Assembly: GCA_964460605.1 (NCBI GenBank)
Contig: CAYWPT010000013.1
Span: forward strand, 1-22,969
DNA length: 22,969 nt
Reading direction: 5' to 3'
Source of the DNA: CAYFJV01 sp964460605
GTDB taxonomy: Archaea; Nanobdellota; Nanobdellia; Woesearchaeales; GW2011-AR9
Part shown: positions 15,755-22,497 of the stretch, piece by piece
How positions within the stretch are numbered: position 1 is the first letter of the stretch
How the letters are laid out: every line of letters begins with the position of its first letter
Notes under the pieces: generated by a model
What the model saw: only the letters and a program-made list of their open reading frames with translations
Database searches by the model: none
Told to the model about the DNA's origin: nothing
Made by a program: the position numbers and the translations under genes

Positions 15755-15968
15755 TGAAGATTATATAGGAGAGATTAAAAATTTCTTTGCGAAAATGGAA
15801 AAATCAACTTTTAATACAAATTATTTATAAACTCCAACCTGTCAACATAATAATTAGAGTTTTTTAGATGGTGTTTGTTGATTACTTTACGAAAAAATCA
15901 TATAAATGACACAATCATTTTTTGACTTAATAAATAATAATAAAAAGTCCAAAAACTTGTTATTGTAC
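15755..15968. other. AT-rich leader region of the cassette
   Basis: 214 bp between the PAP2 stop and the radical SAM promoter. It holds no convincing gene: the longest frame (15906-15992, 28 codons) overlaps the TATA box. A short inverted pair, aactc/gagtt, near 15830-15863 encloses another pair, gtcaaca against tgttgat further on, so an RNA structure is possible but weak. Confidence 0.4.
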
Positions 15969-15976
15969 TATAAAAA
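15969..15976 (+). promoter_or_regulatory. TATA box of the radical SAM cassette
   Basis: TATAAAAA starts 25 nt before ATG 15994 and 35 nt before ATG 16004. Other genes in the window show 27-30 nt, so transcription should start at about 15996-15999. That would exclude ATG 15994 and leave a short 5-8 nt leader before ATG 16004. Confidence 0.5.
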
Positions 15977-15993
15977 CCTTAGAGTAATTTAAT

Positions 15994-17064
15994 ATGGAAA
16001 AAAATGATTGACATTTAAGAATAAGCCTAACTGACAAATGTAATTTTAGATGCTTATACTGCAATCCAGATGGATTAAGGTCTTGTAGCCAAACTTTAGA
16101 CGCAAATATGGTGAAAGATATTCTGTGGGCAGCTAAGGAAAATGGGTTAGAAAGAATCCATTGGACTGGAGGAGAACCTACACTTTTTAAAGAAAGAGAT
16201 GAGAATATTATAACAATGGTCCAGTATGCAATGGATTTGGGTTATACAAATCAAGTTATGACCACTAATGGTTCTATCTTTTATTATATTGCAAAAGATT
16301 TGGTAGATGCAGGACTTACTAGAGTAAATATTAGTCTGGATTCATTGGATCAAGAAAGAAATAGATTACTTACTGGTCGACAACATTTAGGAAGAACATT
16401 AAGATCAATTGAAGATGCAGTTAAAGAATTTCCAAGTGTAACTAAAATAAATGTTGTTGCAATGAGAGATGTGTTGACAGAGTTGCCTTCTATAGTTGAT
16501 TATGCTAAAAGAGTAATAGATAAAGGAGGAGCACAAGGCTCAATAGCTATAAAATTAATTGAAATTTGTCCAAACAATCCAGCTCAACTTCAAGAGGAAG
16601 GAGAAAGGTTTTATCTTGAACAGGTAGTTGGCAGAGAAGAACTTTTTGCAACGATGGACAGTATTGGAACTCTAACAAAACTTGATGAAAGAAAAATTGA
16701 AGGAGATAATCCAAATTGCAATTATTATTCAATCGGCAATACTGGAATTTCAGTTGGATTAGTTACAATGCCCTCTTTAGGTTGGCCATGTGGGCAGGAT
16801 TATTTCCATAAATTAAGAATTACACCCTATGGTGGTGCAGCAATATGTATTCAAGAACCAATTCATACTCTTCATAATAAAAGTAGGAGTGAGATGCTTA
16901 GAATCATAGCTGATTTAAAGGATGATAGAAAAGATTTAGACTTTATTAAACCAAATAGAATTCATTTTAGAGAGCAATTAGGTGAAATGAGGTTTGGGGA
17001 TTTAGATGGATCATACAAAGTAAAACCAATAGAACATTACATAAGACCTTGTAAGAAAGTTTGA
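15994..17064 (+). CDS. MoaA-like radical SAM enzyme with disrupted 5' end
   Basis: Radical SAM enzymes bind a [4Fe-4S] cluster and cleave S-adenosylmethionine to a 5'-deoxyadenosyl radical. The cluster motif CNFRCLYC is at 16039-16062, preceded by LRISLTDK as in MoaA (GTP 3',8-cyclase). Further MoaA-like pieces are WTGGEPTLF, TTNGS and RVNISLDSLDQERNRLLTGR. The MoaA C-terminal cluster is only partly kept: WPCGQDYFHKLRI and AAICI provide two Cys where MoaA has three, and the terminal Gly-Gly is missing. No other molybdopterin genes are here. The frame with the Cys motif has TGA at 16009-16011, five codons after ATG 15994. Alternatively ATG 16004 gives MIDI, and one extra T would join it to LRISLTDK. 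The next ATG in frame (16108) would lose the cluster. Stop TGA; 2 bp before the next gene. Confidence 0.82.
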
Positions 17065-17066
17065 AA

Positions 17067-18065
17067 ATGCAAAGAACTATTTATATCATTAAACCAGAAG
17101 TATTTGAAAAAAGAGAAGAAATTAGTAATGTAATAAATCAAGTTCCAGAAATTGAAATTAAAAAAGGTATTATTACTGCGTTTACTACTAGTGATATTTC
17201 CAAATTAAGTTCTCTTGATGAAGGTTATTCTATTAATCGAGGACTTTATAGAGCTTATGAACATTTTCTAAGGGCTGGTTTAGTAGAATTTGGTTATATA
17301 GAAGGAAATAATGCTATTAAAGATTTTAAGAGATTAGTTGGTAATCTTCCAAACCCTATTGATTGTGAGGCGGGAACTTTAAGAAATACTTATGGTTTTA
17401 AGATTCCAGGAGTTTTTAAAGGAGTTAACTTTTTTCTAAATGCCGTTCATAAAAGTAATAATGAACATGAAGCAAGTTTAGAGATGCAATTATTTTCTGA
17501 AATTTCAAAACGTTCTGTTGTAGATATTGTTTCTGAAATGGCCTTAAGATTATACCAATCGCCACCACCAGAAGTAAATAAAGCTTATGAGGGTTCTACA
17601 ATGATGATTTGGGAGGGTCATATACTTGAAGTTGTTAGATTTGCAAGAGAATTAGCTTTTGAAGTCGGAGCAAACGAAGAGATAGTATCTATTGCTTCTT
17701 ATTATCATGACATTGCAAGATTATTTGGAGATGATGAAAACCATCACCTCTCAGGTGCAGTTAGAGTTAATGAATTGCTTACTATATTAAATTATGAAAA
17801 AACTAAAGAGGTCAGACATTGTATTGAGTCTCATAGAGGAAGTAAAAGTCCTAGACCTTCAACACTAGAAGCTAGAGTGGTAGCTAGTGCTGATGCATTA
17901 GCAACAATTGCTAGAAAGGATTTATTGTGGTATGCTGCGAAAAATAAACACAACCTTACAGTCAATGAGGCAAGAAAGAAAGTTAAAGAAAAATTAAGTA
18001 AAGCAAAAAAACGTTTAATGCCCGAAGCAAAAGTTTTATTAAAAAGATATGGTTTTGATAAATAA
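17067..18065 (+). CDS. NDP-kinase-like domain fused to an HD phosphohydrolase domain
   Basis: 332 aa from ATG 17067 (a TTG two codons earlier overlaps the upstream stop and is less likely). Residues ~3-145 resemble nucleoside diphosphate kinase: IIKP (7-10, Lys9), EGNNAIKDFKRLVG (79-92), NPIDCEAGTLR (96-106, Arg106) and NAVHKSN (125-131), where His128 matches the phosphorylated His and Asn125 its usual partner. A ~9-residue insertion lies between Arg106 and Asn125. Residues ~178-290 are an HD domain: His185 in WEGH, His214-Asp215, His226-His227, His256 and Asp276 in SADAL. The C-terminal ~45 residues are a basic helix. NDPK would phosphorylate nucleoside diphosphates; HD domains hydrolyse phosphate esters. 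The fusion suggests making and breaking the same nucleotide. TAATG overlap with the Nudix gene implies coupling. Confidence 0.82.
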   Translation: MQRTIYIIKPEVFEKREEISNVINQVPEIEIKKGIITAFTTSDISKLSSLDEGYSINRGLYRAYEHFLRAGLVEFGYIEGNNAIKDFKRLVGNLPNPIDCEAGTLRNTYGFKIPGVFKGVNFFLNAVHKSNNEHEASLEMQLFSEISKRSVVDIVSEMALRLYQSPPPEVNKAYEGSTMMIWEGHILEVVRFARELAFEVGANEEIVSIASYYHDIARLFGDDENHHLSGAVRVNELLTILNYEKTKEVRHCIESHRGSKSPRPSTLEARVVASADALATIARKDLLWYAAKNKHNLTVNEARKKVKEKLSKAKKRLMPEAKVLLKRYGFDK

Positions 18066-18466
18066 TGAAAACAGCAAAAGTAGCAGATTTAATTATTTTG
18101 GATAAAAATAAAGTTCTATTAGCAAAAAGAGCTAAAAAAGAATGTGAAGATTGTTGGTCTATACCAGGTGGAACTGTAGAAAAAGGAGAAACTTTTGAAT
18201 TTGCTATGCAGCGTGAAATTAAAGAAGAACTTAACTGTCAAATAAAAAAATATGATTTTTTCAATAAGTATATCATACAGATTGAAGAAGACATCAAAGT
18301 AGAAGCTCATTATTTCTTTGGAGAAATTTTTGGTGAAACTTCACTAAGCCCTGAACTAAAAGAATTTGCTTGGTTTGATTTAAATAAAGAAACTGTTAAT
18401 AAATTGGATATGGCTTTTAATCAAAAAGAAGTTCTTCTTGATTTTATAAAATCTAGAAATGACTAA
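18065..18466 (+). CDS. Nudix hydrolase (MutT-like) of the cassette
   Basis: 133 aa, a minimal Nudix domain. The box lies at residues 36-58: G36, E42, R50-E51, E54-E55, with Asn57-Cys58 where Gly and a hydrophobic residue are usual. The sequence before it (LLAKRAKKECEDCWSIPGG) is of the MutT/NTP pyrophosphohydrolase type, and the DKNKVLLAKR strand is typical. It would hydrolyse an NTP-like or nucleotide-X compound; the context suggests the product or a side product of the radical SAM and NDPK-HD proteins. The ATG shares one base with the preceding stop. The stop is followed within 6 bp by the stranded PAP2 fragment. Confidence 0.88.
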   Translation: MKTAKVADLIILDKNKVLLAKRAKKECEDCWSIPGGTVEKGETFEFAMQREIKEELNCQIKKYDFFNKYIIQIEEDIKVEAHYFFGEIFGETSLSPELKEFAWFDLNKETVNKLDMAFNQKEVLLDFIKSRND

Positions 18467-18471
18467 AAAAG

Positions 18472-18547
18472 CATGATTGGTGTGATGTGATTTTTGGTAT
18501 TGGTCTTGGATATTTAAGTTATTTATTGATTATCTTTTTCTTGTTTT
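18472..18547 (+). repeat. 76-bp direct repeat, copy B
   Basis: Partner of 15677-15752, same orientation, 72/76 identical. Its last 18 bp lie within the coding sequence of the minus-strand MBF1 gene. Confidence 0.92.
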
Positions 18548-18550
18548 GAT
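18472..18550 (+). pseudogene. Stranded 3' fragment of a PAP2 gene (repeat copy B)
   Basis: The fragment keeps the PAP2 frame from His127 to a TGA stop (HDWCDVIFGIGLGYLSYLLI and on) but has no start and no upstream motifs. It differs from the intact gene at 4 of 76 bases (Thr to Ile the only amino-acid change). It begins 6 bp after the Nudix stop and overlaps the last codons of the convergent MBF1 gene. It marks the original neighbour of MBF1. Confidence 0.88.
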
Positions 18551-19009
18551 TTTGATGAAATCACCCATGGTTAAGGTTTCTTTTTTTCCTTTTGGTAAAT
18601 GTTTTTCTAAAGGGTCTTCTGATTTTTCTTCTTTGTTCTTATTTTCTTGTTCAATGATAGAAATGTTTAATGTCCTTTCTAATTGTTTTGCAGTTGAGAG
18701 TTTAGGTTTTAATGCTCCTGATTCCCATTTCTGGATTACGGAAACTCTTTCGCTAAGAAGTTTTGCAAAGTCTTCTTGAGACATTAATTTCTTGTTTCTT
18801 GCTTTTTGGATTATTTGTGAGAAATTTCTTACTATTCTTCTCGTATCTTCTGGTTTATTGTAAGATCTTTTTGGAATAAATCGTTTGTTTTGATGCTGTT
18901 TTCTTTGTGCTTTTTGTGGTGAACAAGAATTACATAGTTGTAATTCAGAACCTTCTAAATTACTTAAGAATAACTTTCCTTCTTTTCCACAAACCTCACA
19001 TCTTGCCAT
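18530..19009 (-). CDS. Archaeal multiprotein bridging factor 1 (zinc ribbon + HTH)
   Basis: Archaeal MBF1 is a conserved DNA-binding co-regulator, also found with ribosomes. The 159-aa protein has a zinc ribbon (Cys4, Cys7, Cys26, Cys29), a basic linker (residues ~32-55), then a Cro/C1-type helix-turn-helix at ~59-113, with LMSQEDFAKLLSERVSVIQK as helices 2-3 and WESGALKPKLSTAKQLERTL after. The tail is Lys/Glu-rich. The ATG has TATAAGC-like TATA at about 27 nt upstream, inferring a leaderless mRNA. Its 3' end overlaps the PAP2 fragment by 21 bp including stops, evidence of an old convergent gene pair. Confidence 0.92.
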   Translation of the reverse strand: MARCEVCGKEGKLFLSNLEGSELQLCNSCSPQKAQRKQHQNKRFIPKRSYNKPEDTRRIVRNFSQIIQKARNKKLMSQEDFAKLLSERVSVIQKWESGALKPKLSTAKQLERTLNISIIEQENKNKEEKSEDPLEKHLPKGKKETLTMGDFIKIKTRKR

Positions 19010-19101
19010 TTAATATTAGGAGAGTATGGGGCTTATAAAGTTTTCTTTCATTAAAAAACATATGAAAGGTTTAAAAACTAACCTTGTCCCTAAATGAATA
19101 G

Positions 19102-19122
19102 TTTTAAGAAAAAATCTTAAAA
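19102..19122. repeat. Inverted repeat before the small membrane protein gene
   Basis: ttttaaga (19102-19109) and tcttaaaa (19115-19122) pair perfectly around a 5-A loop. A GGAG Shine-Dalgarno follows at 19124-19127, 7 nt before the ATG. It could be an operator or an mRNA hairpin controlling access to the ribosome site; being AT-only it may also be chance. Confidence 0.35.
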
Positions 19123-19134
19123 TGGAGAAATAAA

Positions 19135-19317
19135 ATGGTTATATATACAATTTCGTGGATTATTAGTTTAGCAGCATTTATTTGGATTATTTATGATATT
19201 TTTACAAATAAAAAAAGTATGACTAACGGAAAAAAAGCTATGTGGATTATCTTAGGATTTTTCTTTAGTATAATTACTGCAATTGTCTATTACTTTGTTG
19301 TAAAAAATAAAAAATAG
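19135..19317 (+). CDS. Small two-helix membrane protein, PLDc_N-like
   Basis: 60 aa with two membrane helices (about 4-23 and 36-55) joined by a basic loop (FTNKKSMTNGKK) and ending in a basic tail. The WIIYDIF, KAMWIILGFFF and AIVYYFVVKN pieces recall the small PLDc_N (phospholipase D-nuclease N-terminal) family of membrane anchors, usually seen as stand-alone proteins. Molecular role unknown. A Shine-Dalgarno GGAG precedes the ATG, an exception among the leaderless neighbours. Confidence 0.7.
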   Translation: MVIYTISWIISLAAFIWIIYDIFTNKKSMTNGKKAMWIILGFFFSIITAIVYYFVVKNKK

Positions 19318-19531
19318 TTCTTTTATTTATTTTTTTTAAATTCTAGAATTTAGATCTATAAGCTTTATTAATTAAAATTCAATTTACATTTATAGGTGAT
19401 TGATGCGACATATGAAAAAATATCTTTAGATAAAATTGAAATGTTAAATTCTTATACCGGTTTTTTAAGATTCTACAACAAACCCTGATTTACAAAACTG
19501 CTCTTTTATGAGAAAGACCGATAGGCAATAA
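19318..19531. other. Intergenic, no firm gene
   Basis: Contains a 30-codon GTG-started frame (19396-19488) whose peptide has a plausible composition (EKISLDKIEMLNSYTGFLRF) but no ribosome site; it may be a decayed gene end. The start of the region is T-rich (19321-19338) and could terminate the small membrane protein transcript. Confidence 0.4.
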
Positions 19532-19538
19532 TATAAAG
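19532..19538 (+). promoter_or_regulatory. TATA box of adk
   Basis: TATAAAG starts 27 nt before the adk ATG, no Shine-Dalgarno follows: leaderless promoter. Confidence 0.5.
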
Positions 19539-19558
19539 GTTAAAATATTTGTTTTACT

Positions 19559-20188
19559 ATGAAAATTATTCTTTTAGGGCCTCCTGGTGCTGGGAAAAGT
19601 ACTGTTGCTGAGACGTTAGAAGAAGAATTTAATCTGTTTCACCTTTCTATTGGAAGATATTTACGTGATGAGGTGAAAAGAAAAACACTCATAGGTCGTA
19701 AAATAAAAAGTTATATTGATAAAGGAGATTTAGTTCCCAGACATTTTGTTAATGAAATTGCTCGTTTAGTTTTGGGTCGTAAACGTAAATATATTCTTGA
19801 CGGTTTTCCACGTGACTTACATCAAGCGCAAGATGTTGAAGATTTGAATGTTGAGCTTGTCTTATACTTAGATGTTCCTTTAGCTAAAGTTGTTGAAAGA
19901 TTGTCTGGAAGAAGAGTCTGTCCAAAAGATGGTAAATCTTATCATATTAAGTATTTGAAACCTAAGAAAAAAGGTGTTTGTGATTGTGATGGGAAAACTA
20001 AATTAATTAGACGTAAGGATGATTCTATAAAAGCAATTAAAGAAAGATTTAAAGTCTATCAAGAAGAAACTAGACCACTTATTGCTTATTATAAGAAAAA
20101 AGGAATCTTGGTGAAAGTAAGTGCTGTTCCTTTACCAACTACTGTATGTAAAAATGTAATAAAAGCAGTTAAAAAGTGGTTTCAGTAA
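19559..20188 (+). CDS. adk: Adenylate kinase
   Basis: Catalyses ATP + AMP = 2 ADP. The 209-aa length and long LID place it with the bacterial-type/long adenylate kinases rather than the short archaeal trimeric type. P-loop GPPGAGKST is at 7-15, the AMP site at about 30-60 (SIGRYLRDEV, DKGDLVPRHF) and DGFPRD at 81-86. The LID begins at SGRRVCPKDG (116-125) and has Cys121, Cys141 and Cys143, with Asp124 where a second Cys of a zinc site would be, so metal binding is possible but altered. RRKDDS and TRPLIAYYKKKG follow as usual. The 3' end overlaps convergent truD by 20 bp. Confidence 0.93.
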   Translation: MKIILLGPPGAGKSTVAETLEEEFNLFHLSIGRYLRDEVKRKTLIGRKIKSYIDKGDLVPRHFVNEIARLVLGRKRKYILDGFPRDLHQAQDVEDLNVELVLYLDVPLAKVVERLSGRRVCPKDGKSYHIKYLKPKKKGVCDCDGKTKLIRRKDDSIKAIKERFKVYQEETRPLIAYYKKKGILVKVSAVPLPTTVCKNVIKAVKKWFQ

Positions 20189-21161
20189 CTAATTGTTTTA
20201 CTACTTCTGTTGCATAACTACCCTTTCCAAGTGAAAATGATAAAGTAAGCTTGAGTTTTTTTTCATTTAATTCATCTTTTGCTATTTCTGATATTTTAAG
20301 ACCAATGATGTCTGCGAGCATTTGTCTCTCATCACCTTCTAAGCTAAGAAAAGGGATTTGTTTACAAATAAAATCTTTTGCTTTTATTTCTTCTTCTTGC
20401 ATAATTTCTTTTGTGATCTCTTGGATTTTTTCGTGATAGGTATGTAGGTCTGTATGAAATCCTAAAATAGGTACTTTAATATCTTCTGCTGGAAGTTCTG
20501 TTAAGAATCTTTTTACAGTCTCATTCCAAATATAACTCTGGTAAGAATGGATATATAACATAAGTATTTTCTTTGGTAATTTTCTTAATGCTCCAACTTT
20601 ATCAGTCGGATGTTCTTTTTTATATTCTTTAACTTCTCTATGACTGTTCTCAATCATTAATTCAACTGCTTTGCCCCAGTCTTTCTTTAAAAGTGCTCTT
20701 CCTACTTCTTTATTATTTTTTGAGAATCTTTGTTCTCCAAAAAAGTTTACTATTGAAAATTTGTCTTCAATTTCAAACTTTCCTTCCTCTAAACCACGAA
20801 CAACTATTTCAAATTTATTAGCACTTAAATCTCCTAAAGATAACGGAGTGTTCACATAACCTTTAATTTCTAAAATAATCCCAAGAGTATCAAATTTGAT
20901 TAATTTAGCTTTACTTACTTTATTCTCAACTTTAATTGTAATATACTGTTCAGTTACTGCTTGTCTATCTTTACTTCCAGCAAAACCAATATTTTTCATA
21001 GGAATTCTTAAAAATTGTGCAATTTTTTTTATTGCGAACACAGTATTAAAATCTTTTTTAGTTAGTTTACATAAAATATATTTACCTTGGTCAAGAATTT
21101 TTTGATCTAATAAGATTTCTTTTACAATAAAATCTTCTGGAATTTGTTTTAGTGTGTACAT
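20169..21161 (-). CDS. truD: tRNA pseudouridine(13) synthase TruD
   Basis: Converts U13 of tRNAs to pseudouridine. The 330-aa protein has the TruD signature NIGFAGSKDRQAVTEQYITI at residues 57-76 with the catalytic Asp65. The FFGEQRFSKNN segment near 139-149 and the later IHSYQSYIWNETVKRFL region are also diagnostic; the inserted TRUD domain lies between. Length is slightly short relative to most archaeal TruD (about 400 aa). It begins 2 bp after the asnS stop, so the two are co-transcribed, and ends in 20 bp of convergent overlap with adk. Confidence 0.93.
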   Translation of the reverse strand: MYTLKQIPEDFIVKEILLDQKILDQGKYILCKLTKKDFNTVFAIKKIAQFLRIPMKNIGFAGSKDRQAVTEQYITIKVENKVSKAKLIKFDTLGIILEIKGYVNTPLSLGDLSANKFEIVVRGLEEGKFEIEDKFSIVNFFGEQRFSKNNKEVGRALLKKDWGKAVELMIENSHREVKEYKKEHPTDKVGALRKLPKKILMLYIHSYQSYIWNETVKRFLTELPAEDIKVPILGFHTDLHTYHEKIQEITKEIMQEEEIKAKDFICKQIPFLSLEGDERQMLADIIGLKISEIAKDELNEKKLKLTLSFSLGKGSYATEVVKQLVTETTF

Positions 21162-21163
21162 TC

Positions 21164-22468
21164 TTAAGGTTTATATCTTTCCATTGTACGAGGGAAAGGA
21201 ATTGCATCTTTGATTGTTTCTAATCCACAAATCCATCTTACTACTCTTTCAGTGCCCATTCCAAAACCACCATGAGGGATACTTCCGTACCTTCGAGTAT
21301 CTAAATAAAATTCATATTCAGCAGGATCTTCACCATCTTCTACTAATCTTTCTTTAATTTTTTCAATATCGTGTTCTCTATGAGATCCACCTATAATTTC
21401 CCCATAACCCTCAGGTCCTAAGAAATCTACACCTAATACTACTTTAGGATCTTTTGGATCTTCAGTCATATAAAACGCTTTTACTTCTTTTGGATAATGG
21501 GTTACAATTACAGGAACATCATACAATAAAGTTAACTTTTCTTCCTCTACTGTTCTTAGGTCTTTACCCCATTTAACATCCATATCACATTTATCTTTAA
21601 GAATTTTCAAAGCTTCAGTATAGGTCATACGTACAAACTTCTTTTTAGTAGTTGGTTCTAACTTAGTCCAATCTCTTCCAATAATTACTAAATCTGCTTT
21701 ATGTTTTTCTAAGACTTTTGTTACAATAAATTTTAATAATGCTTCACCATGTTCAATAATGTCATCAAAATCAGCCCATGCCAATTCCATCTCAGCATGC
21801 CAGTATTCTGTTAAGTGTCTAGATGTTTTAGATTTTTCTGCTCTAAAACTTGGTGAAATTGTATAAATTTTTTCTAAAGCAAATATTGCAGGCTCTGCAT
21901 ATAATTGCCAAGTTTGTCCCAAAAAGACATCTTTTTTACCAAAATAGTCAACTGTAAATAAATCTGATCCCCCTTCACATTGTACTGATTGAAAAATTGG
22001 TGAATGATATTCATAAAATCCTTCCCCTTTGAAATATTCATCAATTGCACCGAAAACAGTTGATCTAATTTTAAGCATAGCAGTCATTTTTCTTGATCTT
22101 AACCATAAGTGTCTTTTATCTGCTAAAAATTCCTTACTTACATCTTTACTGATAGGATATTTGTCTGATTTATGGATAATATCTATTTTTGATACTTGTA
22201 CTTCGAAACCAGTAGTTGCTCTTTCTTCTGCTTTGATTTCTCCTTCAATAGCAATTGCACTTTCTACTTGTAATTTGTCAATATCATCCCATTGTTTCTC
22301 AAACACATCACTTTTAAGAACACATTGAATGATTTGGCTTGAGTCTCGTAATACTAAAAATTTAATTTTAGAGCTACCTCTCTCTCGGTGTACCCATCCT
22401 CTGAGTTGTACTGTCCCTGTTCCTTTATCCATAGCTTGCTGGATTGAGATATATGATGTTTTTGCCAT
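21164..22468 (-). CDS. asnS: Asparaginyl-tRNA synthetase
   Basis: Class IIb enzyme charging tRNA-Asn. The N-terminal OB-fold (1-100, RGWVHRERGSSKIKFLVLRD) binds the anticodon. Motif 2 is SFRAEKSKTSRHLTEYWHAE (207-226), with the AEKSKTSRHLTEYWH form of AsnRS rather than AspRS. Motif 3 is GGFGMGTERVVRW at about 400-412, and the tail IPFPRTMERYKP is AsnRS-like. 434 aa fits archaeal AsnRS. The ATG at 22466-22468 has TATAAAG at 29 nt; an earlier ATG 20 nt upstream is out of frame. Next to asnB (66 bp), so asparagine synthesis and use are adjacent. Presence of AsnRS means direct charging rather than only the Asp-tRNA amidotransferase route. Confidence 0.9.
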   Translation of the reverse strand: MAKTSYISIQQAMDKGTGTVQLRGWVHRERGSSKIKFLVLRDSSQIIQCVLKSDVFEKQWDDIDKLQVESAIAIEGEIKAEERATTGFEVQVSKIDIIHKSDKYPISKDVSKEFLADKRHLWLRSRKMTAMLKIRSTVFGAIDEYFKGEGFYEYHSPIFQSVQCEGGSDLFTVDYFGKKDVFLGQTWQLYAEPAIFALEKIYTISPSFRAEKSKTSRHLTEYWHAEMELAWADFDDIIEHGEALLKFIVTKVLEKHKADLVIIGRDWTKLEPTTKKKFVRMTYTEALKILKDKCDMDVKWGKDLRTVEEEKLTLLYDVPVIVTHYPKEVKAFYMTEDPKDPKVVLGVDFLGPEGYGEIIGGSHREHDIEKIKERLVEDGEDPAEYEFYLDTRRYGSIPHGGFGMGTERVVRWICGLETIKDAIPFPRTMERYKP

Positions 22469-22490
22469 TTTTCTAGAGTCATTCTTCCTT

Positions 22491-22497
22491 CTTTATA
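22491..22497 (-). promoter_or_regulatory. TATA box of asnS-truD
   Basis: TATAAAG on the minus strand, first base 29 nt before the asnS ATG, in the 66-bp gap after asnB. Confidence 0.45.

Larger units (their letters stand above)
15677..18547 (+). mobile_element. Candidate inserted cassette bounded by 76-bp PAP2-derived repeats
   Basis: Between the repeats are ~2.7 kb with three same-direction genes (radical SAM, NDPK-HD, Nudix). The right repeat overlaps the end of the convergent MBF1 gene by 18 bp and has no start of PAP2 in front of it, so it is the stranded old 3' end. The left repeat completes an intact PAP2. This is the layout left by integration into a gene's 3' end with replacement of that end. 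No integrase, transposase or target-site signature is visible inside, so the mechanism is open; homologous recombination with a related locus fits equally well. Confidence 0.6.

Noticed and set aside
15906..15992. 28-codon frame as a leader peptide of the cassette
   Set aside because: It runs through the TATA box of the radical SAM gene, so it cannot be on the same transcript.
16009..16011. TGA read as tryptophan (altered genetic code) or selenocysteine in the radical SAM gene
   Set aside because: TGA serves as a sensible stop at the ends of the pilin-like gene, the GT39-like gene, the radical SAM gene itself and asnB, and TGG is used for Trp throughout. No selenocysteine position is known just before LRISLTDK and no SECIS element was recognised.
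15994..17064. Prokaryotic viperin
   Set aside because: The cluster motif CNFRCLYC with LTDK before it, and the TGGEP/TTNG/SLDSLD series, are MoaA-like and not viperin-like.
15753..18471. Integrase, transposase or terminal inverted repeats in the cassette
   Set aside because: The three genes account for almost all coding space and none resembles a recombinase; no inverted ends were found. The element call rests on the direct repeats only.
19396..19488. 30-codon GTG-started frame
   Set aside because: No Shine-Dalgarno, no correctly placed TATA box and a stop directly in front; kept only as a possible gene remnant.
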